Source: Streptomyces sp. ATexAB-D23 (GTDB lineage Bacteria > Actinomycetota > Actinomycetes > Streptomycetales > Streptomycetaceae). Taken from it: a stretch of DNA of 64,000 nucleotides. Under the pieces are notes generated by a model. It ran no database searches. It was given only the letters and a program-made list of their open reading frames with translations, and was not told the DNA's origin. The stretch spans positions 1-64,000 of the forward strand of contig NZ_KB892089.1 in NCBI RefSeq assembly GCF_000373645.1, given 5' to 3'. Positions within the stretch are counted from its first letter, which is position 1. Every line of letters starts with the position of its first letter. A program made the translations under genes and the position numbers. Below are positions 15,800-24,190 of the stretch, one piece after another.

Positions 15800-16176
15800 T
15801 GCGGTGCACGCTCTGGCACCGGGTGCCCGTGACCCTCGCGGTCGAAGCCCGCCGCATGGCGGTGTCCGGTTGCATCGACTCAGCCGTGCAGTGCCAACTC
15901 CCCGGCCACTCCCACGGCTCGCACTACGCGCTCCTTGACGAGGCCGGCCCCGACACGGCTCTGTGGCTCCGGTGGAACGGCACCGAAGTCGAGCTTCGCG
16001 TCCTCGCGGACTGTACGTCCATCGCCCCCCGCCACGACGGGGACGCCTGCTGCCTGTTCTCCGGCCACGCCGACCGGCATACGTGGGAGGACGTCCGTCC
16101 GCAAGAAGAGGCGAGATTCACACAGGGCGACCATCCATGTCACGGGCCCTCTGTTACCCCTCAACCGGACGCTTGA
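15799..16176 (+). CDS. Small Cys/His-containing protein, coupled to the preceding gene
   Basis: A 125-residue protein starting at the ATG that overlaps the previous stop. It contains CIDSAVQCQLPGHSHGSHYAL, then ALWLRWNG and DACCLFSGHADRHTWE, a pattern of Cys and His pairs suggesting metal binding. Similar small proteins occur next to XRE-TPR regulators in Streptomyces (from memory). The last ~18 codons run into the decayed CDI-immunity copy, so the native C-terminus may have been replaced there. No signal peptide or membrane segment. The function is unknown. Confidence 0.55.
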   Translation: MRCTLWHRVPVTLAVEARRMAVSGCIDSAVQCQLPGHSHGSHYALLDEAGPDTALWLRWNGTEVELRVLADCTSIAPRHDGDACCLFSGHADRHTWEDVRPQEEARFTQGDHPCHGPSVTPQPDA

Positions 16177-16240
16177 TGAGCTGGTTTCGCCTGGGCAAGC
16201 CGCGGCCGGCGGATCTGCGCGAGCTCACCCCTCAGGACGG
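16122..16240 (+). pseudogene. Decayed CdiI-like immunity gene copy
   Basis: The leader CAGGGCGAC and the first codons match the intact gene at 13057: a GPLLPLNRTLDEL segment agrees with it in 11 of 13 residues. About 70 bp are then missing and, in another frame, 16191-16238 encodes LGKPRPADLRELTPQD, matching the intact LGELRPADLRTLVSQQ in 10 of 16 residues. The frame change and deletion show it is dead. The copy includes the ribosome-binding region, so it was duplicated or transferred as DNA. Nothing else is seen up to 16311. Confidence 0.7.
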
Positions 16241-16311
16241 CTCCTGCGGACGCGCCTTCGAGCCAGCGGCCGTTCCGGGGCGCCCCCGGTCGGCGACACC
16301 CACAAGCCCCC

Positions 16312-16665
16312 TCAGCGAAACTCGTGCACCACCTGAATCCCACCCACGATATGCGCGTTGAAATCATCCAACTCCTCCGCCGGGACCCAAAGTTCCAGGA
16401 TCGTCCGCCCGCCCGCCTGTTGTACGGGGTACCTGCTCAGGAAGTCCGACTCGACCTCGAAGCGGGTGACGTAGCCGACGCCGCTGTGCTTCACGTTCCA
16501 GTCGCGCGCGATACGGATCGCGTAGTCCTCGTTGAGGACCGGGTAGAAGATCGGCTGCTCGGGGAGCCTGGGCGGCCAGGCTCGCCAGTTCAGTTCGCGC
16601 ACCAGGTCCAGCTCCTCGGGACCGGTGGGGCGCCACAGGGTCGTCGTTGCTTGTCGGCCGGTCAT
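16312..16665 (-). CDS. Conserved Streptomyces protein, ADP-ribosylation/crystallin-J1 annotated type
   Basis: A 117-residue protein, ATG at 16665 (MTGRQATTTLWRPTGPEEL). The body contains AWPPRLPEQPIFYPVLNEDY, WNVKHSGVGYVTRFEVESDF and QQAGGRTILELWVPAEEL. Homologues are common in Streptomyces and are often named ADP-ribosylation/crystallin J1, but I see no ADP-ribosyl glycohydrolase metal motif, so that name should not be trusted as function. It is compact, soluble and without a signal. No Shine-Dalgarno site is visible. It is flanked by the CdiI remnant and the glnA2 terminator. Confidence 0.6.
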   Translation of the reverse strand: MTGRQATTTLWRPTGPEELDLVRELNWRAWPPRLPEQPIFYPVLNEDYAIRIARDWNVKHSGVGYVTRFEVESDFLSRYPVQQAGGRTILELWVPAEELDDFNAHIVGGIQVVHEFR

Positions 16666-16733
16666 GTGGGCGGACGTTACCGGCCCCGGAATCGCGGCGG
16701 CCACGCGATTTCGGGGACCCGGCGCCGGGTACG

Positions 16734-16782
16734 CGAACGGCCCGGGGCCGGCGGTCGCCCGCCGACGGCCCCGGGCCGTTCG
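16734..16782 (-). terminator. Hairpin terminator of glnA2
   Basis: A 17-bp perfect stem (16734-16750 with 16766-16782, CGAACGGCCCGGGGCCG and complement) with a 15-base GC-rich loop begins 17 bases past the glnA2 stop on the minus strand. It is a typical actinobacterial terminator without a T run. Confidence 0.7.
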
Positions 16783-16798
16783 TCCAGCCTGCCCGTCG

Positions 16799-18160
16799 TT
16801 ACAGCACCGGCAGCAGGTTCTTCAGCTCGAAGGCCGTGACCTCGCTGCGGTACTCCTCCCACTCGCGCTTCTTGTTGCGGAGGAAGAAATCGAAGACGTG
16901 CTCGCCGAGGGTTTCGGCGACCAGCTCGCTCTTCTCCATGAGGGAGATCGCCTCGCCCAGGTTCTGCGGGAGGGGTTCGATGCCCATCGCGCGGCGTTCC
17001 GCGTCGGAGAGGGCCCAGACGTCGTCGTCGGCGCCGGCCGGGAGTTCGTAGCCTTCCTCGATGCCCTTGAGGCCGGCGGCGAGGAGGACCGCGTAGGTGA
17101 GGTAGGGGTTCGCGCCGGAGTCGATGGAGCGGACCTCGACGCGGGCCGAGCCGGTCTTGCCGGGCTTGTACATCGGGACGCGGATCAGCGCGGAGCGGTT
17201 GTTGTGGCCCCAGCAGATGTACGAGGGGGCCTCGCCGCCGGCGCCCGCCGCGCGGGAGGAGCCGCCCCAGATGCGCTTGTAGGAGTTGACCCACTGGTTG
17301 GTGACGGCGGAGATCTCCGCCGCGTGCCGGAGCAGGCCCGCGATGAAGGAGCGGCCGACCTTGGAGAGCTGGTACTCCGCGCCGGACTCGTAGAAGGCGT
17401 TGCGGTCGCCCTCGAAGAGGGAGAGGTGGGTGTGCATGCCCGAGCCGGGGTACTCCGAGAACGGCTTCGGCATGAACGTCGCCTGCACGCCCTGCTCCAG
17501 CGCGACCTGCTTCATGACCAGGCGGAAGGTCATGATGTTGTCGGCCGTCGAAAGCGCGTCCGCGTACCGCAGGTCGATCTCCTGCTGGCCGGGCGCGCCC
17601 TCGTGGTGGCTGAACTCGACCGAGATGCCCATGGATTCGAGCATGGTGATGGCCTGGCGGCGGAAGTCCATGCCGACGTTCTGCGGGGTGTGGTCGAAGT
17701 AGCCGGAGCTGTCGGCGGGGGTGGGCCGGGTGCCGTCGACCGGCTTGTCCTTCAGGAGGAAGAACTCGATCTCCGGGTGGGTGTAGAAGGTGAAGCCCAG
17801 GTCGGAGGTCTTGGCCAGGATGCGCTTGAGCACGTACCGCGGGTCGGCGAAGGACGGCGAGCCGTCCGGCATCAGGATGTCGCAGAACATACGGGCCGTG
17901 CCCGGGGCCTCCGCGCGCCACGGCAGGATCTGGAACGTGCCCGGGTCCGGCTTGGCGATCATGTCCGACTCGTACACCCGGGCGAAGCCCTCGATGGCGG
18001 AGCCGTCGAAGCCGATGCCCTCGTCGAACGCCTGTTCCAGCTCGGCGGGGGCGACGGCCACGGACTTGAGGTAACCGAGGACATCGGTGAACCACAGCCG
18101 TACGAACCGGATGTCGCGCTCCTCAAGGGTCCTGAGGACGAATTCCTGCTGCTTGTCCAT
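16799..18160 (-). CDS. glnA2: Glutamine synthetase-like enzyme GlnA2 (gamma-glutamylpolyamine synthetase type)
   Basis: A 453-residue type I glutamine synthetase fold, ATG at 18160 with AAGGA seven bases upstream. Family signatures are FDGSAIEGFARVYESDM, the metal/ATP strand PEIEFFLLKD, GSGMHTHLSLFEGDRNAFY, the ammonia-site-like region SRAAGAGGEAPSYICWGHNN and RSALIRVPMYKPGK with the phosphate-binding arginines. Length and sequence fit S. coelicolor GlnA2 (SCO2241) as I remember it, reported to glutamylate polyamines rather than ammonia, which helps detoxify and use them. The neighbouring nadE agrees with that synteny. Cytoplasmic dodecamer expected. The specific polyamine role comes from family knowledge, not from residues I can prove here. 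Confidence 0.85.
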   Translation of the reverse strand: MDKQQEFVLRTLEERDIRFVRLWFTDVLGYLKSVAVAPAELEQAFDEGIGFDGSAIEGFARVYESDMIAKPDPGTFQILPWRAEAPGTARMFCDILMPDGSPSFADPRYVLKRILAKTSDLGFTFYTHPEIEFFLLKDKPVDGTRPTPADSSGYFDHTPQNVGMDFRRQAITMLESMGISVEFSHHEGAPGQQEIDLRYADALSTADNIMTFRLVMKQVALEQGVQATFMPKPFSEYPGSGMHTHLSLFEGDRNAFYESGAEYQLSKVGRSFIAGLLRHAAEISAVTNQWVNSYKRIWGGSSRAAGAGGEAPSYICWGHNNRSALIRVPMYKPGKTGSARVEVRSIDSGANPYLTYAVLLAAGLKGIEEGYELPAGADDDVWALSDAERRAMGIEPLPQNLGEAISLMEKSELVAETLGEHVFDFFLRNKKREWEEYRSEVTAFELKNLLPVL

Positions 18161-18188
18161 AGCCACATCCTTGCAGTTCAGACGGTCT

Positions 18189-18276
18189 GTGCTCCACCTC
18201 CCGGGGCTGGGGAGAGACTCCAGTATCGCGACCCCGGATTTCCCCCAGATTACGCACCCGACGTGACGTGGAGCAC
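18189..18276. promoter_or_regulatory. Inverted repeat in the glnA2 / DUF3105 divergent promoter region
   Basis: GTGCTCCAC at 18189-18197 and its exact complement at 18268-18276 flank ~70 bp between the two divergent starts. Their distance suits two binding sites for one regulator or a DNA loop. No GlnR-type box was recognised. Confidence 0.3.
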
Positions 18277-18403
18277 CCGGCCACCCACTACGATCGGCGC
18301 CCATGGTGCGAGCAGGGCCCAGCCGCCTCGCCACCGCCCCGCGCGCACCGGATTCCCGCTCTCCCCGTCCCCCTCATCGCCCCTTCGCAGAAGGACCCAC
18401 GAC

Positions 18404-19081
18404 ATGAGCTACGACCGCAGGACCCGCATAGAGCAGATGCGCAGCGCCGACCGCGCGCGGGACCGCCGCAACCGCGTCCTGGTCATAGGCGCAGGCGCCC
18501 TCGTCGTCGCCGGGCTCGTCACCTTCGGTACGTACACGATCCTCGACAAGTCCGACGCCTCGGCCAGTTCGATGAGCGGTGACGGCAAGGGCGCGAAGGG
18601 CTCGGACCAGAAGGACGGGGACCTGGCCACCGGGCCCATCGAGGGCGAGAAGTCCTGGGACGCGGCGAAGCTGGGCCGCGACCACGTCCAGGAGGACGTG
18701 AGGTACCCCATGAAGCCCCCGGTCGGCGGTGACCACAATCCCGTCTGGATGAACTGCGACGGCGAGGTGTACAAGAAGGCCATCCCCGACGTGAACGCCG
18801 TGCACGCCCTGGAGCACGGTTCCGTCTGGGTGACGTACACCAACGACGCGCCGGCCTCCGATGTCGACAAGCTCGCCGACCGGGTGTCGAGGACTCCGTA
18901 CTCGCTGATGAGCCCCTACAAGGACCAGGCGGGTGCCATCATGCTGACCGCCTGGGGCAAGCAGGTCACCGTGGACGGCGCGGACGACCCGCGGGTGGCG
19001 CAGTTCTTCGCCCATTACGTGCAGGGCCCGCAGACGCCCGAGCCGGGCGCCGCCTGCACGGGCGGACTGAGCGCGCCCTGA
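18404..19081 (+). CDS. DUF3105 membrane-anchored protein
   Basis: A 225-residue protein, ATG at 18404 with AAGG upstream. A basic cytoplasmic N-terminus (YDRRTRIEQMRSADRARDRR) precedes one membrane helix (~26-48, VLVIGAGALVVAGLVTFGTY), then an extracytoplasmic DUF3105 domain with PPVGGDHNPVWMNCDGEVY, VHALEHGSVWVTY and a C-terminal PEPGAACTGG. The two cysteines could form a disulfide, and the HNPVW/LEHG histidines are the conserved core of the family. The family function is unknown. It diverges from glnA2 and precedes the CBS protein gene. Confidence 0.8.
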   Translation: MSYDRRTRIEQMRSADRARDRRNRVLVIGAGALVVAGLVTFGTYTILDKSDASASSMSGDGKGAKGSDQKDGDLATGPIEGEKSWDAAKLGRDHVQEDVRYPMKPPVGGDHNPVWMNCDGEVYKKAIPDVNAVHALEHGSVWVTYTNDAPASDVDKLADRVSRTPYSLMSPYKDQAGAIMLTAWGKQVTVDGADDPRVAQFFAHYVQGPQTPEPGAACTGGLSAP

Positions 19082-19236
19082 GCCGTCACCGGCGCGCCCT
19101 TGTACGGAAAAGTTCCCCTGTGAAGTAAATGCACCCGAATGGCCGATAGCGGTCGCGTCCCCCGAACGGGCCCATGACGATGGGTTCGCTCGGGGACGCA
19201 CGTACGGCTGCCCATCGGCACGCAGGAGGAATCCCC

Positions 19237-19671
19237 ATGACCACCGCCAAGGACATCATGCACACCGGCGCCACCTGGATCCCGGCGCACGAGACCCTCG
19301 ACCGCGCCGCCCAACTGATGCGTGAGCACCACGTCGGCGCGCTGCCCATCTCGGCCAGCGGCGAGGGGGACCGGATGATCGGCATCCTCACGGACCGCGA
19401 CATCGTGGTCGGCTGCGTGGCCGAGGGCCGCGACCCGTCCAAGGTCACCGCGGGCGACCTCGCCCAGGGCACGCCCCGCTGGATCGAGGCGGACGCGGAC
19501 GTGGAAGCCGTGCTCCGGGAGATGCAGAACCACCGCATCCGCCGGCTCCCGGTCGTCGAGGACAAGAAGCTGATCGGCATGATCAGCGAGGCCGACCTGG
19601 CCCGGCACCTCTCCGACGACCAGATCGCCGACTGGGCGGAACAGGTCTACGCGCGAACCTCCACCGGCTGA
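19237..19671 (+). CDS. Two-CBS-domain protein
   Basis: A 144-residue protein, ATG at 19237 with a strong AGGAGG site. Nearly the whole length is two CBS domains: ~8-62 (DIMHTGATWIPAHETLDRAA, MIGILTDRDIVV) and ~73-128 (WIEADADVEAVLREMQ, RIRRLPVVEDKKLIGMISEA). CBS pairs bind adenosine nucleotides and regulate partners; this stand-alone type is common in Streptomyces and is often stress- or dormancy-related. The partner is unknown. It lies 73 bp before nadE on the same strand, so shared transcription is possible. Confidence 0.85.
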   Translation: MTTAKDIMHTGATWIPAHETLDRAAQLMREHHVGALPISASGEGDRMIGILTDRDIVVGCVAEGRDPSKVTAGDLAQGTPRWIEADADVEAVLREMQNHRIRRLPVVEDKKLIGMISEADLARHLSDDQIADWAEQVYARTSTG

Positions 19672-19744
19672 TCCACCGCGGGCGTCGTTGCTTTTACCCG
19701 GCCCGCCAGGACATCGCGTCAGTCAGACGATTAGAGTGGGTCGC

Positions 19745-21499
19745 GTGCCTCAACTACGCCTCGCACTGAATCAGATCGACTCGACCGTCGGCGACCTCGC
19801 CGGCAACGCCGAGGCGATCGTCCACTGGACCCGGCACTCCGCCGAACAGGGCGCCCACTTCGTGGCGTTCCCCGAGATGGTGCTGACCGGTTACCCCGTC
19901 GAGGACCTGGCCCTGCGGTCGTCCTTCGTCGAGGCGTCACGCGACGCGCTGCGCGCGCTCGCCGCCCGCCTCGACGCGGAGGGCCTCGGGGAGCTCCCCG
20001 TCCTCGTCGGCTACCTCGACCGCTCGGAGTTCGCCGCGGAGCGCTACGGCCAGCCCGCCGGGTCGCCGCGCAACGCCGCCGCGGTGCTGCACCGCGGCGG
20101 GATCGCGCTGAACTTCGCCAAGCACCACCTGCCCAACTACGGCGTCTTCGACGAGTTCCGGTACTTCGTGCCGGGCGACTCGATGCCCGTCGTACGCGTG
20201 CACGGCATCGATGTCGCGCTCGCGATCTGCGAGGACCTCTGGCAGGACGGCGGCCGGGTCCCGGCGGCGCGCGCCGCCGGGGCCGGGCTGCTGCTGTCGG
20301 TCAACGCCTCGCCGTACGAGCGGGACAAGGACGACACCCGGCTGGAACTGGTGCGCAAGCGCGCCCGGGAGGCCGGCTGCACGACCGCCTACCTCGCGAT
20401 GATCGGCGGCCAGGACGAGCTGGTCTTCGACGGCGACTCGATCGTGGTCGACCGGGAGGGCGAGGTCATCGCCCGCGCCCCCCAGTTCGCCGAGGGCAGC
20501 GTCATCCTCGACCTGGAGCTGCCGGCCGCCTCCGCCGACGCGCCGTCGGGCGAGGTCAACGACGGCCTGCGGATCGACCACGTGGTCCTCTCCGAGGAGC
20601 CGCTGGCGCCGTACGAGGCCGAGCTGGCCGGCGGTTACGCGGACCGGCTGGACGACGACGAGGAGCTGTACACGGCCCTCGTGGTGGGCCTGCGGGCGTA
20701 CGCGGCGAAGAACGGTTTCAACAGCGTGCTGATCGGGCTCTCCGGCGGCATCGACTCCGCGCTGGTCGCCGCCATCGCCTGCGACGCGCTGGGCGCGCAG
20801 CAGGTGTACGGGGTCTCGATGCCGTCGAAGTACTCCTCGGACCACTCCAAGGGCGACGCGGCCGAGCTGGCCCGGCGTACCGGGCTGAACTACCGGACCG
20901 TCCCGATCGAGCCGATGTTCGACGCGTACATGGGGTCGCTGGGGCTCACCGGGCTCGCCGAGGAGAACCTCCAGTCGCGGCTGCGCGGCACGACGCTGAT
21001 GGCCATCTCCAACCAGGAGGGCCAGATCGTCCTGGCCCCCGGCAACAAGTCGGAGCTGGCCGTCGGCTACTCGACGCTGTACGGGGACTCGGTCGGCGCG
21101 TACGGGCCGATCAAGGACGTGTACAAGACGTCGGTCTTCCGGCTGGCGAAGTGGCGCAACCGGGCCGCCGAGGAGCGCGGGCAGACGCCGCCGATCCCGG
21201 AGGCGTCCATCACCAAGCCGCCCAGCGCCGAGCTGCGGCCCGGCCAGGTCGACACGGACTCGCTGCCGGACTACGACGTGCTGGACCGCGTCCTGGAGCT
21301 GTACGTCGACCGCGACCAGGGGCTCGACGCGATCGTCGCGGCCGGTTTCGACCGGGCGCTGGTGGCGAAGACGCTGCGGATGGTGGACGCGGCGGAGTAC
21401 AAGCGGCGGCAGTACCCGCCGGGGACGAAGATCTCGCCCAAGGGGTTCGGCAAGGACCGGCGGCTGCCGATTACGAATCGGTGGCGCGAGGCCGGCTGA
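19745..21499 (+). CDS. nadE: Glutamine-dependent NAD+ synthetase
   Basis: A 584-residue two-domain enzyme from GTG at 19745. The N-terminal nitrilase-like glutaminase (~1-265) shows the catalytic triad: Glu in FPEMVLTGYPVEDL, Lys in FAKHHLPNYGVFDEF and Cys in VALAICEDLWQDGG. The C-terminal synthetase (~300-584) carries the PPi-loop GLSGGIDSALVAAIA, the ATP-site YSSDHSKGDAAEL and NKSELAVGYSTLYGD. It converts deamido-NAD+ to NAD+ using ammonia channelled from glutamine. Length and domain order are normal. A 75-bp tandem repeat follows directly, and no ordinary hairpin terminator is seen. Confidence 0.95.
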   Translation: MPQLRLALNQIDSTVGDLAGNAEAIVHWTRHSAEQGAHFVAFPEMVLTGYPVEDLALRSSFVEASRDALRALAARLDAEGLGELPVLVGYLDRSEFAAERYGQPAGSPRNAAAVLHRGGIALNFAKHHLPNYGVFDEFRYFVPGDSMPVVRVHGIDVALAICEDLWQDGGRVPAARAAGAGLLLSVNASPYERDKDDTRLELVRKRAREAGCTTAYLAMIGGQDELVFDGDSIVVDREGEVIARAPQFAEGSVILDLELPAASADAPSGEVNDGLRIDHVVLSEEPLAPYEAELAGGYADRLDDDEELYTALVVGLRAYAAKNGFNSVLIGLSGGIDSALVAAIACDALGAQQVYGVSMPSKYSSDHSKGDAAELARRTGLNYRTVPIEPMFDAYMGSLGLTGLAEENLQSRLRGTTLMAISNQEGQIVLAPGNKSELAVGYSTLYGDSVGAYGPIKDVYKTSVFRLAKWRNRAAEERGQTPPIPEASITKPPSAELRPGQVDTDSLPDYDVLDRVLELYVDRDQGLDAIVAAGFDRALVAKTLRMVDAAEYKRRQYPPGTKISPKGFGKDRRLPITNRWREAG

Positions 21500-21550
21500 C
21501 GCGTCTGCGGATTCCGGGATACGCGAGCCCGTCCGGACCTGGGGTTTGTC

Positions 21551-21750
21551 CTCAAGCGCCGGACGGGCTCGATTTTGGCCGGCCGCCGCCGATCGAGTGC
21601 GGCCCGTTCCCGGCCCAGGTCCGTCCTCAACCGCCGGACTGGCTTGATATTGGCCGGGCTCCACTGATCAGGTGCGGTCCGTTCCGGCCGAGGTCTTGTT
21701 CTCAAGCGCCGGATGGGCTGGGTTTTGCGCGGCGTGGGCTCGGTTTTGGC
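21551..21750. repeat. 75-bp tandem repeat, about 2.7 copies
   Basis: Copies begin at 21551, 21626 and 21701 with CTCAAGCGCCGGAYGGGCT-type starts, exactly 75 bp apart; the middle copy is the most diverged and the third is truncated. The core resembles a short sequence scattered in intergenic regions of many Streptomyces (from memory). The period is a multiple of three and the minus strand is open through it, so a 25-residue periodic peptide could be read. The end of the MFS gene extends into the last copies. Confidence 0.75.
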
Positions 21751-22915
21751 TCGCCACCACCTTTGACCTGCCGCCGTCGCGGTCCAGGACGCCCGCCGTG
21801 ACCGCCACCGCCAGGCCCGCCACCGCGAGGGCCGCGCCGACCAGGGCGGGGGACGTCCAGCCCCAGCCCGCCGCGATGGCCACGCCACCGAGCCAGGCGC
21901 CGCCCGCGTTGGCCAGGTTGAACGCGGAGTGGTTGGAGGCCGACGCCAGGGTCGGTGCGTCCTTGGCCTTGTTCATGACGAGCATTTGGAGCGGTGTGGT
22001 CGTCATGAAGCCGACGCCGCCCAGCAGCACCACCATCACGAGCGCGGCCCACTTCACCTGCGCGGCGAGCGGGAAGACCACCAGGACGACGGCGAGCGCG
22101 CCGAGCGATCCGTACAGCGTCGGGCGCAGCGCCCGGTCCGTGAGCGGGCCCGCGGCGAGGGCGCCCAGGGTCATGCCGATGCCGAAGAGCGCCAGTACCA
22201 GCGTCACGGAGGACTCGCCGAAGCCCATCGCCTCGGTCGTCATCGCCGAGAGGTAGGAGTACACGGCGAAGACCCCGGCGAAGCCGAAGACGGCGGTGAG
22301 CAGGCCGAGCAGCACCTGCCGGTTGCCCAGGGCGCGCAGCTCGTGGCGGACGTTCTGGTGGGCCTCGACCGGGATCCGCGGGATCAGCCGGGCGAGGGCG
22401 GCCATCGCGCAGACGCCGATGGCCGCGACCACCAGGAAGGTGGCCCGCCAGCCGAGGTGCTGGCCGAGCAGGGTCGCGGCGGGTACGCCGACGATGTTGG
22501 CGACGGTCAGGCCGAGGAACATCGTGGCGACGGCGCGCGCCCGGCGCCCCTCGGGGACCAGCCGGGAGGCGACGACGGCGCCGACGCCGAAGAACGCGCC
22601 GTGCGGCAGTCCCGCCAGCAGCCGGCCCACGATCAGCCAGCCGAAGCCGGGGGCGAGCGCGGAGGCGAGGTTGCCGACGGTGAACAGGGCCATCAGCAGC
22701 AGGAGCATCCGCTTGCGCGGGACGCGTGAGCCGACGGCGGTGAGCAGCGGGGCACCGAGCACCACACCGATCGCGTACGCCGACACCAGGTAGCCGGCCG
22801 TGGGGACGGAGGTGCCCAGATCGTCCGCGACGTTGGGCAGCAGGCCCATCATCACGAACTCGGTGGTGCCGATGCCGAAGGCGCTCACGGCCAGCGCGAG
22901 CAGGGCCAGGGGCAT
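21668..22915 (-). CDS. MFS transporter, DHA1 (AraJ/CmlR-like) family
   Basis: A 415-residue 12-helix transporter. The N-terminal SAFGIGTTEFVMMGLLPNVA and the loop 2-3 signature GSRVPRKRML place it in the sugar-efflux/chloramphenicol-resistance type DHA1 group; LAGLPHGAFFGVGAVVA is helix 4. It exports small molecules by proton antiport; the substrate is unknown. The last ~27 residues (ASQNRAHAAQNPAHP...) are not transporter sequence but are read from the 75-bp repeat, so the original stop has probably been lost and the tail extended. A 19-bp operator-like palindrome lies 164 bp upstream. Confidence 0.85.
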   Translation of the reverse strand: MPLALLALAVSAFGIGTTEFVMMGLLPNVADDLGTSVPTAGYLVSAYAIGVVLGAPLLTAVGSRVPRKRMLLLLMALFTVGNLASALAPGFGWLIVGRLLAGLPHGAFFGVGAVVASRLVPEGRRARAVATMFLGLTVANIVGVPAATLLGQHLGWRATFLVVAAIGVCAMAALARLIPRIPVEAHQNVRHELRALGNRQVLLGLLTAVFGFAGVFAVYSYLSAMTTEAMGFGESSVTLVLALFGIGMTLGALAAGPLTDRALRPTLYGSLGALAVVLVVFPLAAQVKWAALVMVVLLGGVGFMTTTPLQMLVMNKAKDAPTLASASNHSAFNLANAGGAWLGGVAIAAGWGWTSPALVGAALAVAGLAVAVTAGVLDRDGGRSKVVASQNRAHAAQNPAHPALENKTSAGTDRT

Positions 22916-23078
22916 GAGGAGAAACCTTTCCGCGGAGAGCCCCGCCCGGCGCCCGGGACCCGGTCGGGGCCCGCGGGGGTGCGGGAGGGGCGGGAGAGAA
23001 CGCGGCCGTACGCCTACCGGCGCGGTCCGCCGGGTGGGCGGGGCGGACGGTGGCGGACCGGCCTCTTCGCCGGCGGCC

Positions 23079-23097
23079 TTGTTCCCGTTCGGAACAA
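23079..23097. promoter_or_regulatory. Operator-like palindrome TTGTTCC-N5-GGAACAA
   Basis: A perfect 7-bp inverted repeat with a 5-base centre lies in the 226-bp gap upstream of the MFS gene. Size and symmetry fit a MarR- or TetR-family site controlling the pump. No such regulator gene is adjacent on this side, so the controlling protein would be encoded elsewhere. Nothing else stands out in 22916-23141. Confidence 0.4.
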
Positions 23098-23141
23098 AGT
23101 CTCTCAGAGGCCGGACACCCCTGGGTGAACGGCCCGTTACG

Positions 23142-24164
23142 TCAGAGCTTGACGCGGGCGGCGATCGGGAGGTGGTCGCTGCCGGTGGCCGGGAGCGTCC
23201 AGGACGACATCGGCTCGACGCCCTTGACCATGATCTGGTCGATCCGGGCCATCGGGAACGACGCGGGCCAGCTGAACCCGAAGCCGTCGCCGGCCGCGCC
23301 CTGGGTGGAGCGCATCTGGGAGGTGACCGCGTTGAGCGCGCGGTCGTTCATCGTCCCGTTGAGGTCGCCGAGCAGGGCGACCCGGGCGAGGGACTCGTGC
23401 GAGATGGCCTTGCCCAGCGCGTCCGCGCTCTGGTCGCGCTGGTTGGCGGTGAAGCCGGCGTGGAGCTTGACGCGTACGGACGGCAGGTGCGCCACGTAGA
23501 CGGCGAGCGGGCCCTCGGGCGTGGCGACGGTGGTGCGCATGGCGCGGACCCAGCCCATCTTGAGGTCCACCGGCCGGGTGTCGCTGAGCCGGTACTTGCT
23601 CCACAGGCCGACGGTCCCCTGCACGGAGTGGTAGCGGTAGGTGCCGGAGAGCGCCTTCTCGTACGCCGCGACCTTGCCCGCGGGCAGTTCCTGGAGCGCG
23701 ACGACGTCCGCGCCGGAGCCCGCGACCTGCTCGGCGGTGGCGGCGGGGTCGGGGTTGTCGGCGTTGACGTTGTGGGTGGCGACGGTGAGATCGCCGCCGC
23801 TGCCCGACTTGTCGGTGAGCAGCCCGCCGAACACGTTGAGCCAGACCACGACCGGCAGCAGCAGTGCGATCAGGGCGGTCGCCGAGCGGCGCACCAGGCC
23901 GAGGATGAGCAGCAGCGGGATGAACACGGCGATCCACGGCAGGAACGTCTCGGAGAGGCTGCCCAGGTTGCCGATGGTGTTCGGGATGCGGGCGTGGAAG
24001 GCCATCACGAGGGTCAGCAGCACCGAGCAGCAGGCCAGAACGATCCCGCGGCGCCAGATGCCCCGGTCCTTCATCAGTCTCTCGCGCAGGTCCCGGAAGC
24101 GGGATCCGGAGCGCTGCGGCTCCGTGCCGCCGGTCTCCGTGTCCGCCCTGTACGCCTGCGCCAT
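23142..24164 (-). CDS. Membrane-bound endonuclease/exonuclease/phosphatase-family protein
   Basis: A 340-residue protein, ATG at 24164 with GAGGA seven bases upstream. Three hydrophobic helices (~40-115, e.g. GIVLACCSVLLTLVMAFHAR and WIAVFIPLLLILGLV) are followed by an extracytoplasmic EEP domain with the metal and catalytic motifs VATHNVNADN, ALQELPAG, LLGDLNGTMND and a terminal GSDHLPIAARV. EEP enzymes cleave phosphodiesters in nucleic acids or lipids; in this topology the active site faces outside. All four motifs are present, so it should be active. It is monocistronic as judged by spacing. Confidence 0.8.
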   Translation of the reverse strand: MAQAYRADTETGGTEPQRSGSRFRDLRERLMKDRGIWRRGIVLACCSVLLTLVMAFHARIPNTIGNLGSLSETFLPWIAVFIPLLLILGLVRRSATALIALLLPVVVWLNVFGGLLTDKSGSGGDLTVATHNVNADNPDPAATAEQVAGSGADVVALQELPAGKVAAYEKALSGTYRYHSVQGTVGLWSKYRLSDTRPVDLKMGWVRAMRTTVATPEGPLAVYVAHLPSVRVKLHAGFTANQRDQSADALGKAISHESLARVALLGDLNGTMNDRALNAVTSQMRSTQGAAGDGFGFSWPASFPMARIDQIMVKGVEPMSSWTLPATGSDHLPIAARVKL

Positions 24165-24190
24165 CGCACTGTCCTCACTGCCTTGCCGTA

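Noticed and set aside
16625..18403. Apparent N-terminal extension of ~590 codons on the DUF3105 gene
   Set aside because: It runs antisense through glnA2; the ATG at 18404 with AAGG upstream and a typical membrane anchor is the true start.
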